From NCBI GenBank assembly GCA_019636245.1, contig JAHBXX010000008.1:78243-142242 (forward strand): DNA of 64,000 nucleotides. The letters are read 5' to 3'. The first letter of the stretch is position 1. Each line of letters begins with the position of its first letter. Under the pieces are notes generated by a model that ran no database searches, was not told the origin of the DNA, and saw only the letters and a program-made list of their open reading frames with translations. Both the position numbers and the translations under genes were made by a program. This DNA is from Planctomycetota bacterium. Lineage in GTDB: Bacteria; Planctomycetota; UBA1135; UBA2386. Positions 1 to 7,794 of this stretch are shown piece by piece.

Positions 1-1330
1 ACACCAGGGTGTCGCAAGCGCCCTGGTCGAGGGCGTTGCGCAGTTCCTGGACGGAGGCGACGCAGTTGTTCTGGTGCCCTTCGGGCATCGGCGTGTGGGC
101 GACCGTCTTGCCGAAGGTCCCCAGGCGCTGGTTGATCGCCTGCACGATCGCGTGCACCGCCGCCGGCTGGCGGGGACCGGCGATCACCACGCAACGGCCG
201 TCCGCCGCCTGCAGGTCCTTGGCGACGACCTCGAGCCACTTCTTGCCCTGGCGCTCGAAGGCCGCCGGCGAATGCGGCTCCAGCGCCGCCTGCAGGTCGC
301 TGCCGGTGCCGACGCCCAGCGCGCGGGCCAGCGCAAACGCCACCCCGGGCACATCCGCCGCCTTGGTGCGGAAGCGGTGGTCGGCAGCGGTGCCCGTCGA
401 GGTGTAGGTCGATTCGACGACGTAGAGGCGGGACAGCTTCTTGCCGGGGACGGGCTGCCGCCGTGTCTCGGCCCAGCGCCGCGCGTTGCGCAGGTGGTTG
501 CCGTCGGTGGCGAGGAAATCGCTGTCGAGCGACAGCACCACGTCGGCGTTGGCGAAGTCGTAGTGGGTCGCCACCAGCTTGCCGAACGCCATCTGCGCGC
601 CGGCGCGTTCGTTGTCGCGATGCAGCGCCGACCAGTGGTGGAAGCGGGCCTTGGCCAGGCTGCCGGCCTTCATGCGCGCGACTGCGGCCTGCAGCGAGGG
701 CGACGAGTGCGTCGGCAGGACGATGTGCAGGCCTTCGCCCTGCTTCACCGTCAGGTCGCGCGCCTTCTCCTCCCACCAGGCGTAGAACTCGCCCCAGACG
801 TCGACCTCGTGGTCGGCGTGGCCGTGGCCGCCGTGGGCGTGCATCTCGCTGTGGCGGTTGCGCGGCGCGCGGCTGCGGCCGGGGTCGTAGAGCTGCAACA
901 GCTCCGCCTGCAGGCGCAGATCCGAGCCACCCAGGCTGCTCGGATGGTTGGGGTTGCCGTCGATCTTGGTCGGCCGGCCATCGGAGCTCTTGACGACCAC
1001 GCCGATGCCGAAGCCGCCGCGCGTCAGGACCGTGGCGTAGTGCTGGGCGATGCCGGGCTTGAAGCCCTCCGGCCGCTTGTTGAACGGCAGGATCTTGGTG
1101 ACGGGCTTGCGGCAGCTGGTCAGGCCGGCGAGCGCCACGGACGCGGCGACGACGCCGAGGAAGCCGCGCCGCGACACCTCGTCGGGCGCCTCGGTGATGC
1201 CCTCGGGGAACTCGCTGGCGAGGATGCGCTGGAACTCGGGCGAGTTCTCCAGCTCACCCAGGCTGCGGAAGTAGGTGGTGCCGTTGGGGTCGGCCACGGG
1301 GGTCTCGGTCGAGGTCGGGACGGTGGTCAT
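1..1330 (-). CDS. actB: ActB, molybdopterin-oxidoreductase-like subunit of alternative complex III (partial, 3' end outside window)
   Basis: Only the first 443 codons are present; the gene runs off the left edge. The N-terminus has the family pattern YFRSLGELENSPEF (residues 20-33), followed by a twin-arginine motif RRGFLG (54-59), a hydrophobic stretch and a cysteine at 73. This is the TAT-variant signal typical of ActB. The known family role is the iron-sulfur subunit of the quinol:electron-acceptor oxidoreductase that replaces cytochrome bc1, facing the periplasm. The ATG overlaps the actA stop (ATGA), so the two are translationally coupled. Molybdenum ligation cannot be judged because the C-terminal part, including the iron-sulfur domain, is missing. 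Confidence 0.9.
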   Translation of the reverse strand, partial: MTTVPTSTETPVADPNGTTYFRSLGELENSPEFQRILASEFPEGITEAPDEVSRRGFLGVVAASVALAGLTSCRKPVTKILPFNKRPEGFKPGIAQHYATVLTRGGFGIGVVVKSSDGRPTKIDGNPNHPSSLGGSDLRLQAELLQLYDPGRSRAPRNRHSEMHAHGGHGHADHEVDVWGEFYAWWEEKARDLTVKQGEGLHIVLPTHSSPSLQAAVARMKAGSLAKARFHHWSALHRDNERAGAQMAFGKLVATHYDFANADVVLSLDSDFLATDGNHLRNARRWAETRRQPVPGKKLSRLYVVESTYTSTGTAADHRFRTKAADVPGVAFALARALGVGTGSDLQAALEPHSPAAFERQGKKWLEVVAKDLQAADGRCVVIAGPRQPAAVHAIVQAINQRLGTFGKTVAHTPMPEGHQNNCVASVQELRNALDQGACDTLV

Positions 1331-2004
1331 CGGTGGCACGCCGAGCAGTGGGTCGGAGGGTTCAACTCGGGCGGCGTCTCGCCATGCCAGGCGAGGCGCT
1401 GCCTGGCGGCGGCGATGCTCTGCTCGTCCGCCACCCAGTCCATCTTGGTCACCGACACGCCCTTGGGGCGCAGGTGCGGTGTGGGGTCGCGATGGCATTC
1501 GAGGCACCAACCCATGCTCAGGGGCTCGACCTGGCGCACGATCTCCATCTGGTCGACCCGGCCGTGGCAGCTGGCGCAGCCGACCCCGGCGTGCACGTGC
1601 ACCGCATGGTGGAAGTAGGCGTGCTCCGGCAGCAGGTGCACCTTGACCCACTCGACGGGGGTGCCCTGCGCCGCGCCGTCGCCATAGGCATCCCGCAGCG
1701 GCTGCAGCGCCACGCTGTCCTTCTTGATCTGCTTGTGGCAGCCCATGCAGGTGTCGGCGTCCGGCACCGAGGCGTGGGCGCCTTCCTCGACGTGCCGGTG
1801 GCAGTAGCGGCAGTCCATGCCGAGGGCGCCCGCATGCAGCTTGTGGCTGTAGGCGATCGGCTGGAAGGGCTGGTAGCCGACGTCCGTGTGCTTCGGCGAG
1901 AACCAGTAGTAGACGACGAAGACCACGAACAGACCGGCAGCCCCCGCGCCGAGCGCGAGCACAGCGGGCAGCGAGTTGGTCCACTTGGGGAACAGGACGG
2001 TCAA
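1327..2004 (-). CDS. actA: ActA, pentaheme cytochrome c subunit of alternative complex III
   Basis: The protein has 225 residues, with one N-terminal membrane anchor (about residues 13-35) and five CxxCH haem sites: CRYCH (65-69), CMGCH (86-90), CASCH (143-147), CLECH (167-171) and CSACH (220-224). Five haems plus one anchor is the ActA arrangement. It is the first gene of the act operon and overlaps actB by 4 bp. I place the start at TTG 2004, because GGAGGGG lies just upstream at good spacing and the product then begins MTVLFPKWTNSL. The frame stays open for a long way upstream (to 5040), but that upstream part is the shadow of plus-strand genes. Role: electron transfer from quinol to soluble cytochrome or terminal oxidase. 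Confidence 0.93.
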   Translation of the reverse strand: MTVLFPKWTNSLPAVLALGAGAAGLFVVFVVYYWFSPKHTDVGYQPFQPIAYSHKLHAGALGMDCRYCHRHVEEGAHASVPDADTCMGCHKQIKKDSVALQPLRDAYGDGAAQGTPVEWVKVHLLPEHAYFHHAVHVHAGVGCASCHGRVDQMEIVRQVEPLSMGWCLECHRDPTPHLRPKGVSVTKMDWVADEQSIAAARQRLAWHGETPPELNPPTHCSACHR

Positions 2005-2199
2005 GAGGATCCCCTCCGCGGGAAGTGGGGACGGTTGCGGTCGCTGGAGGCGTGCCCCGCCAACGCGCGACCGCGTCGGTACGGGATGCCACCACCTGGG
2101 CCGGGGGGCCGTGGGGCGGATGGCATGCTGCCCGGAAGCTGGACCCGTCGCGGCTTGGCGGCCCGCCGCCTGGGTCGCCACCGAGGTCGGCCCTTCGGC

Positions 2200-2313
2200 G
2201 GGGAAACTCAGGTCCTTGACGAGGGCCGAAAGGGCACGAGGGGGCAGCCCTGGCGGGCGGCCCCTGTAAAAGATCGCCGCCGCCGGGTCAATTTCAGACT
2301 TCTGAGTTTCCCC
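2200..2313. repeat. 12-bp perfect inverted repeat flanking the act promoter candidate
   Basis: GGGGAAACTCAG at 2200-2211 recurs as its exact reverse complement at 2302-2313, with 90 bp between the arms. In each arm's own direction a TTGAC follows within about 20 bp, so the similarity extends loosely beyond the core. The arms bracket the putative act promoter. They could be paired operator sites; the spacing is long for a transcript hairpin. Confidence 0.5.
2263..2291 (-). promoter_or_regulatory. Possible promoter of the act operon
   Basis: On the minus strand TTGACC (2291-2286) is followed after 17 bp by TACAGG (2268-2263), about 260 bp upstream of the actA start. The -35 is good and the -10 weak. 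One arm of a 12-bp inverted repeat lies directly upstream of the -35 and the other downstream of the predicted start. Position and orientation support it, but there is no independent evidence. Confidence 0.3.
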
Positions 2314-2904
2314 CCACAGGTGCGCAGACCGGGCGGTTCGTGGGCGCAGTCGGGTTGGTGGCGGCGCGGTCGTCCGACGCGGCGCGTGGGGTCGGAGGTT
2401 GGCGGTCGCGGGCCGTTCCTGGTCGCGGGTGCTGGCGTCCGCGGCGACGAATGGTGTTGCGTGTCGACCGGAGACCGCAACATGTGGTGGTTGGCTTCCT
2501 CGCCCGTGCCGGCGGGCGGTGCCGCGCGCTGCGGCGCCGGTCGTTTGCCCTCGTCGCGGTAGCCCGGTCGCGGCCTTCAGGGTGCGGCGCCCGGAGCGAG
2601 GTTGGCCACCACCGCGACCGCATCGAGATCGTGCACGGCCGTGGGGCCTGGGATCCGGGGCGAAGGGAACTCGATGCGGCCACGCCGGGGGCGATTCGAC
2701 CGGCCCCTGGATGTCCGCCGGTTGCCTCCGTCCCGCCGGGCAGGCCGACGACCTCGTCGTTCGGGGCCGCCGATGGCATCGGCGCGACGCAACCTGCGGG
2801 CGCCTTCGCGGTGATTTCGTGGCACGCTGCGTGGGCGTTGAACCATACTCCTCACCCGATTCGTCCCCGGTCGACGCGCCTGCCGCCGTCGACCGCGCTG
2901 CACC
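2314..2904. other. Non-coding interval between divergent act operon and carbamoyltransferase gene
   Basis: About 590 bp with no convincing gene. The open frames here are rich in Arg, Pro and Ser, have no recognisable domain or ribosome binding site, and look like GC-driven shadows. It must hold the promoter for the gene starting at 2905, but I cannot point to a clear -35/-10 pair. Confidence 0.5.
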
Positions 2905-4737
2905 ATGCCTGAATTCGTCCTCGGCATCTCTGCCTACTACCACGACTCCGCGGCGGCCTTGTTGCGCGATGGCGAGATCGTCGCCGCGGTGCAGGAGGAG
3001 CGCTTCACCCGCAAGAAGCACGACCCGGCCTTTCCCGCGCGGGCCGTCGACCACTGCCTGCGAGTGGCCGGCATCGAGGCGGCGGCGCTCGATTTCGTCG
3101 CGTTCTACGACAAGCCGATCCTGAAGTTCCATCGGTTGATCGAGACCTATCTGGCGTTCGCGCCGGTTGGCCTGCGGTCGTTCAGCAAGGCGGTGCCGGT
3201 GTGGCTCGGCGAGAAGCTGCACATGCGGCGGCAGCTGACGAAGCACCTGGGCAAGGCGCCGAAGAACCGCTACGTGTTCCCCGAACACCACGAGAGCCAC
3301 GCCGCCTCGGCGTTCTTCCCGTCGCCGTTCGAGGACGCAGCGATCGTGACGATGGACGGCGTCGGCGAATGGGCGACGACCTCGGTCGGCGTCGGCGAAG
3401 GCAACCGCATCCGCCTGCTGCAGGAGATCCGCTTCCCCCATTCGCTGGGCCTGCTCTACTCGGCCTTCACCTACTACTGCGGCTTCAAGGTCAACAGCGG
3501 CGAGTACAAGCTGATGGGCCTCGCGCCCTATGGCGAGCCGCGCTTCGAGCAGCAGATCCGCGATCACCTGATCGACCTGCGCGAGGACGGCAGCTACCGC
3601 CTGGATCTGTCCTACTTCAACTACTGCCAGGGCCTGACCATGACGAGCGCGAAGTTCCACGCGCTCTTCGGCGGTCCTCCCCGGCGCCCCGAGTCGCCGC
3701 TCGAGCAGCACCACATGGACCTGGCGGCGTCGGTGCAGAAGGTCACCGAGGACGTGATGCTGCGCACGGCGCGGCACGCGCACCGGCTGACCGGCAAGAA
3801 GAACCTGTGCCTGGCCGGCGGCGTGGCGCTGAACTGCGTGGGCAACGGCGTGATCCTGCGCGAGGGCCCGTTCGACCGGATCTGGATCCAGCCCGCCGCC
3901 GGCGACGCCGGCGGTGCCCTCGGGGCGGCGCAGTTCGTGTGCCACAACCTGCTCGGCAGGCCCAGGGTCGTGCGGCCGAACGACTCGCAGCGCGGCAGCC
4001 TGCTCGGCCCGCGCTACGAGCCGGTGGAGATCCGCGCCTTCCTCGAGCGCGAGGGCATCGCCTACGAGGACTGCGCCAGCGAGGACCAGCTCGCCGATCG
4101 TGTCGCCGAACTGATCGAGCAGGAGAACGTGGTCGGTTGGTTCCAGGGGCCGATGGAGTTCGGTCCGCGTGCTCTCGGTTCGCGCAGCATCATCGGCGAC
4201 GCCCGCTCGCCGAAGATGCAGAGCGTGATGAACCTGAAGATCAAGTTCCGCGAGTCGTTCCGGCCGTTCGCGCCGATCGTGCTGCGCGAGGAGGCCAGCC
4301 GCTACTTCGACATCGCGCCGCGGCACGAGAGCCCCTACATGCTGATCGTCGCGCCGGTCCGCGACGAACGGCGCAAGCCGGTCGATCCGTCGGCGCGCGG
4401 CCTCGACAAGCTCAAGCTGCTGCGTTCGGAGATCCCGGCCGTGACGCACGTCGACTACTCGGCGCGGCTGCAGACCGTCGACGGCGAGCGCAATCCACGC
4501 CTCGCCCACCTGATGCGCCGCTTCCAGCAGCGCACCGGATGTCCGGTGCTGATCAACACCAGCTTCAACGTGCGCGGCGAGCCGATCGTCTGCACACCGC
4601 AGGACGCGCTGCGCTGTTTCCTCGGCACCGAGATGGATGTCCTGGTGCTCGAGAACTTCGTGATCCGTCGCGCAGCGCAGAAGAACCTGCCCGCGGTCGA
4701 TCGCGAGCGCTACCTCGCCGGCTTCGCGCTCGATTGA
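2905..4737 (+). CDS. NodU/CmcH-family carbamoyltransferase (SxtI-like)
   Basis: The 610-residue protein has the full two-part family layout. The N-terminal YYHDSAAAL (11-19) and HHESHAASAFF (128-138) belong to the Kae1-like domain, and a GGVALNC segment lies near 305. The C-terminal carbamoyl-binding part has FGPRALGSRSIIGD (about 418-431) and NTSFNVRGEPIV (about 551). Known family members transfer carbamoyl from carbamoyl phosphate, via carbamoyl-AMP, to a hydroxyl of a natural product or sugar. Two genes directly downstream (SxtJ-like, then DUF5989) form a set also known beside sxtI in saxitoxin clusters, but no other saxitoxin genes are here. The acceptor substrate is unknown. Confidence 0.93.
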   Translation: MPEFVLGISAYYHDSAAALLRDGEIVAAVQEERFTRKKHDPAFPARAVDHCLRVAGIEAAALDFVAFYDKPILKFHRLIETYLAFAPVGLRSFSKAVPVWLGEKLHMRRQLTKHLGKAPKNRYVFPEHHESHAASAFFPSPFEDAAIVTMDGVGEWATTSVGVGEGNRIRLLQEIRFPHSLGLLYSAFTYYCGFKVNSGEYKLMGLAPYGEPRFEQQIRDHLIDLREDGSYRLDLSYFNYCQGLTMTSAKFHALFGGPPRRPESPLEQHHMDLAASVQKVTEDVMLRTARHAHRLTGKKNLCLAGGVALNCVGNGVILREGPFDRIWIQPAAGDAGGALGAAQFVCHNLLGRPRVVRPNDSQRGSLLGPRYEPVEIRAFLEREGIAYEDCASEDQLADRVAELIEQENVVGWFQGPMEFGPRALGSRSIIGDARSPKMQSVMNLKIKFRESFRPFAPIVLREEASRYFDIAPRHESPYMLIVAPVRDERRKPVDPSARGLDKLKLLRSEIPAVTHVDYSARLQTVDGERNPRLAHLMRRFQQRTGCPVLINTSFNVRGEPIVCTPQDALRCFLGTEMDVLVLENFVIRRAAQKNLPAVDRERYLAGFALD

Positions 4738-4741
4738 CGCC

Positions 4742-5188
4742 ATGAAGATCAACCTGCATCCCGACCGGAGGGTCCTGCGCCAGTTCGCCTGGGCGTCGCT
4801 GATCATGTTTCCGGCGATCGCCGGCTTCCTGGCCTGGCGCCACGATCTGCCGACCACCTGGGTGTTCGCGCTGTGTGGCGTGGGCATCACCGTCGCGCTC
4901 GTCGAGCTGGTGCTCGCGGAGACCACGGGCGCGTTCGGTCGGCTCCTGGAGAAGCTGATTCCGCGGGCTCTCTTCCAGCTGCTGACCCTGGTTGCCGCCC
5001 CGATCGGCTTCGTGCTGTCGCACGTCGTGATGGCCGCCATCTACTACCTGGTGATGACGCCGATCGCATTGGTCTTCCGCTCGATCGGCCGCGACGTGAT
5101 CGGCAAGCGGCCGGACCGGCAGCGCACGAGCTACTGGCGCGACCGCGGCCCGGAACGACGGCCAGCCGCCTACTTCAAGCTATACTGA
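4742..5188 (+). CDS. SxtJ-like membrane protein
   Basis: The protein has 148 residues with hydrophobic segments at about 15-33, 40-60 and 80-115, so three or four membrane spans. It starts 4 bp after the carbamoyltransferase stop. Size, topology and position between a carbamoyltransferase and a DUF5989 protein match the SxtJ family, whose biochemical role is not established. It probably works with the carbamoyltransferase at the membrane; that is inference from neighbourhood. Confidence 0.8.
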   Translation: MKINLHPDRRVLRQFAWASLIMFPAIAGFLAWRHDLPTTWVFALCGVGITVALVELVLAETTGAFGRLLEKLIPRALFQLLTLVAAPIGFVLSHVVMAAIYYLVMTPIALVFRSIGRDVIGKRPDRQRTSYWRDRGPERRPAAYFKLY

Positions 5189-5221
5189 GCCGACGCAGGC
5201 AGAGACGCCCTCCCGACGACC

Positions 5222-5443
5222 ATGAACGACTCACCGCAAGGCTCCGCCGACACCGACCAGAAGGACGAATTCCTGCGCGCCGCGAAGGACGAGGAACGCG
5301 GCATCGTCGCGGAGTTCTGGGCCTTCATGGCGGAGAACAAGATGTGGTGGATGACGCCGATCCTGGTCGTCTTCCTGCTGCTCGGGGTGCTGCTGGTGCT
5401 CGGCGCCACGGGTGTCGCCCCCTTCATCTACACGCTGTTCTGA
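5222..5443 (+). CDS. DUF5989-family (SxtK-like) small membrane protein
   Basis: The 73-residue protein has a charged N-terminus followed by EFWAFMAENKMWWMTP and a single strong membrane span up to the C-terminal FIYTLF. The EFW...ENKxWW...P pattern ahead of one span is the DUF5989 signature. It is the third gene of the carbamoyltransferase set, 33 bp after the SxtJ-like gene. Function unknown; it may be a small partner of the SxtJ-like protein. Confidence 0.85.
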   Translation: MNDSPQGSADTDQKDEFLRAAKDEERGIVAEFWAFMAENKMWWMTPILVVFLLLGVLLVLGATGVAPFIYTLF

Positions 5444-5466
5444 CGCGCTCTCGCCCGCGCCCGCAG

Positions 5467-5499
5467 GCGGCCGCTCGCCGAGCTGCTCGGCGCGGCCGC
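5467..5499 (+). terminator. Strong GC hairpin after the carbamoyltransferase set
   Basis: GCGGCCG (5467-5473) pairs with CGGCCGC (5493-5499), and CGCCGAG (5476-5482) with CTCGGCG (5486-5492). This gives 14 bp with a 2-nt bulge and a 3-nt loop, starting 24 bp after the stop at 5443. No T-run follows, so it may act as a weak or factor-dependent terminator, or protect the mRNA end. Confidence 0.45.
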
Positions 5500-5650
5500 A
5501 AGGCGCGGATTGCCATCGGCGCAGTCCTGGCGGCTTCCCGGCGCATCGGGCCGGCCGCGGCCGTCTCGATGCGATACGCCCTCGAGGGCAGGCGCGAAGG
5601 AGTCGTGCCCGACGGCCGATACCTCCGCATCCACACGAAGGGAGACTTGG

Positions 5651-6511
5651 ATGCGGGACCACGGCCTCGACACCTACCTGTCGGACATCAACGAAGTGCC
5701 GTTGCTGACGCCGGCCGAAGAGATCGAACTCAGCAAGCGCGTGCAGCGCGGCGATCTCGCCGCGCGCGAGCACATGATCCGGGCCAACCTGAGGCTCGTC
5801 GTCTCGATCGCGAAGAACTACGTCAATCGCGGCCTCTCGTTCATGGACTTGATCGAGGAGGGCAACATCGGCCTGATGAAGGCGGTCGAGAAGTTCGACC
5901 CGGCTGCCGGCTGCCGCTTCTCCACCTACGCGACCTGGTGGATCAAGCAAGGCATCCGGCGCTCGCTGGTGAACAGCGTCAAGACCGTGCGCGTGCCTTC
6001 CTACATGTCCGAGATCGTGTCGCGTTGGAAGGCGACCTCGATGGAGCTGACCTACCGGCTCGGCCGGCAGGCGACCTCGGCCGAGATCGCGGAGGAGCTG
6101 CGGCTGCCCGAGTCGAACTGGAACGTCGTCCGCGAGACCGTGCTGGCCAGCACGCTGCCGACCCACTCGATGAGCGAGGACGCGGGCAGCCTGCTCGCCG
6201 ACTCGATTGCCGACACCCGCACCCGCAGCCCCGAGGAGCAGATCCTGTCGGCGAACGAGCTCGGGCGCATGCGCGAGCTGCTCGAGCTGCTGGACACGCG
6301 CGAGTCGCGCATCCTGAAGCTGCGGTTCGGCATCGGCACCGGGGAACCGATGACCCTGAAGGCGATCGGCAAGCGCTTCGGCCTGACCAGGGAACGCGTT
6401 CGCCAGATGGAGCAGCAGGCCCTGGAGAAGCTCGGCGCGATCATGTCCCGCGAGTTCGGCGAGGAGCGGGTCCTGCCGCGGTCGCGCAGGCAGTCGACCG
6501 GCGGCAGGTGA
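5651..6511 (+). CDS. RpoD/SigA-like sigma-70 factor (short form)
   Basis: The 286-residue protein contains regions 1.2 to 4 without a long region 1.1. It opens [22 protein letters not shown]. Region 2 includes [21 protein letters not shown] and [18 protein letters not shown], then [18 protein letters not shown]. Region 4 has [20 protein letters not shown]. The start at ATG 5651 follows GGGAG and places region 1.2 at the N-terminus; the longer open frame upstream is not supported. Planctomycetes and relatives often carry several such group-2 sigma factors, so this need not be the housekeeping one. Confidence 0.92.
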   Translation: MRDHGLDTYLSDINEVPLLTPAEEIELSKRVQRGDLAAREHMIRANLRLVVSIAKNYVNRGLSFMDLIEEGNIGLMKAVEKFDPAAGCRFSTYATWWIKQGIRRSLVNSVKTVRVPSYMSEIVSRWKATSMELTYRLGRQATSAEIAEELRLPESNWNVVRETVLASTLPTHSMSEDAGSLLADSIADTRTRSPEEQILSANELGRMRELLELLDTRESRILKLRFGIGTGEPMTLKAIGKRFGLTRERVRQMEQQALEKLGAIMSREFGEERVLPRSRRQSTGGR

Positions 6512-6542
6512 CGGACCGCACGGCGGCCCGTAGCCTGCCCGG

Positions 6543-7745
6543 GTGAGCCTCCGCTCCGATGCCGACGCCGGCGGTACCGGCACCTCGCTCTACGTGCACG
6601 TGCCGTTCTGCGTGGTGAAGTGCGGCTACTGCGACTTCAACTCGTACGTGGTCGAGGACCAGTCGGTGCACGACCGCTTCCTCGCGGCGCTCGACGCCGA
6701 ACTGGGCAGCGCCTGGCGCGAGCCGTCACCGGTCTCGGTGTTCGTCGGCGGAGGCACGCCGAGCCTGCTCGACCCCGCGCGGCTCCAGCGACTGTTCGAG
6801 GTGCTGTCCCGACACGTCGACCTGACGGGTTGCTCCGAGGTGACGATGGAGGCGAACCCGGAGAGCCTGACTGCCGAGAAGGCGGCGCTGGCGCGGGCGG
6901 CGGGGGTTTCCCGGCTGAGCCTCGGCGTGCAGTCGTTCCACCCCCACCACCTGCGCCGACTCGACCGGGCCCACTCCGGCGAGCGGGCCGAGGCCGCGTT
7001 CCTGGCCGCGCGCGCGGCCGGGTTCGACAACATCAGCCTCGACCTGATGTTCGGCCTGCCGGGCGAGACCGCCGCCGAGTGGGAAGCCGATCTCGATCGG
7101 GCGCTGGCGCTGCGGCCCGATCACCTGTCTTGCTACAACCTCACGTTCGAACCGGGCACGCGCATGCACCGCGACCTGCAGCGCGGACTGGTCGCCGCCA
7201 ACGAGCAGGAGATCGACCGGGACATGTTCTGGGCGACGCGGGGGCGGCTCGCTGCGGCTGGCTACGAAGCCTACGAGATCAGCAACTTCGCGGGCCGCGG
7301 CGGAAAGTGCCGGCACAACGACCACTACTGGCAGCAGGGCGACTACGTCGGCGTGGGGCCCGGCGCATCGAGCCATCGGCGGGGCGTGCGCTGGACCAAC
7401 CTGAAGGCCGTCGACGCGTGGGCGGATGCGGCCCTGGCCGGAATGCCGTGCGCGGCGAGCGCCGAGACCCTGTGGCCGGCGCAGCGTGCCGCCGAGGCCT
7501 TGTGGCTCGGGATCCGGCGCGCGACTGGAATCGACCTGGCGCAGATCGCCGCGCGCCTCGACTGGCCGGTGCAGGCGCGGTTCGCGTCCGAGATCGAACG
7601 GCACGAACGCTCGGGTTGGGTGCGCCGCCGTGGCGCGCGGCTCGAACTGACCGAGCAGGGCCTCGTGTTCGCCGATCGGATCGGCGGCGACTACCTGGGG
7701 GTCGGTGTCGCGGGCACCACCGGCCGAGTCCCGGCACGGGCCTGA
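6543..7745 (+). CDS. hemW: HemW-type radical SAM protein (haem chaperone/coproporphyrinogen oxidase-like)
   Basis: The 400-residue protein has the radical SAM cluster motif C23-x3-C27-x2-C30 within PFCVVKCGYCDFNSY, then GGGTPSLL, a MEANPES strand and the C-terminal HemW domain (NHDHYW-like region about 258, YVGVGPGASSH). The CxxxCxYCDF form is typical of HemW, which binds haem and passes it to respiratory enzymes; it is commonly misnamed HemN. The start is GTG 6543. It faces the minus-strand gene at 7795 across a short convergent gap with no clear terminator. Confidence 0.9.
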   Translation: MSLRSDADAGGTGTSLYVHVPFCVVKCGYCDFNSYVVEDQSVHDRFLAALDAELGSAWREPSPVSVFVGGGTPSLLDPARLQRLFEVLSRHVDLTGCSEVTMEANPESLTAEKAALARAAGVSRLSLGVQSFHPHHLRRLDRAHSGERAEAAFLAARAAGFDNISLDLMFGLPGETAAEWEADLDRALALRPDHLSCYNLTFEPGTRMHRDLQRGLVAANEQEIDRDMFWATRGRLAAAGYEAYEISNFAGRGGKCRHNDHYWQQGDYVGVGPGASSHRRGVRWTNLKAVDAWADAALAGMPCAASAETLWPAQRAAEALWLGIRRATGIDLAQIAARLDWPVQARFASEIERHERSGWVRRRGARLELTEQGLVFADRIGGDYLGVGVAGTTGRVPARA

Positions 7746-7794
7746 GGCCCTGGAGCCGGCGTCCGCCCGTGCCGCGACCGCCCCCCGCCGGGGC

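Noticed and set aside
74..1618. A 514-codon plus-strand open frame at the left edge
   Set aside because: It is antisense to actB and actA, whose TAT motif and five haem sites are clear; it shows no domain of its own.
2294..2779. 161-codon minus-strand frame in the act/carbamoyltransferase gap
   Set aside because: Composition is Arg/Pro/Thr-rich without domain, start context or conservation evidence; treated as non-coding.
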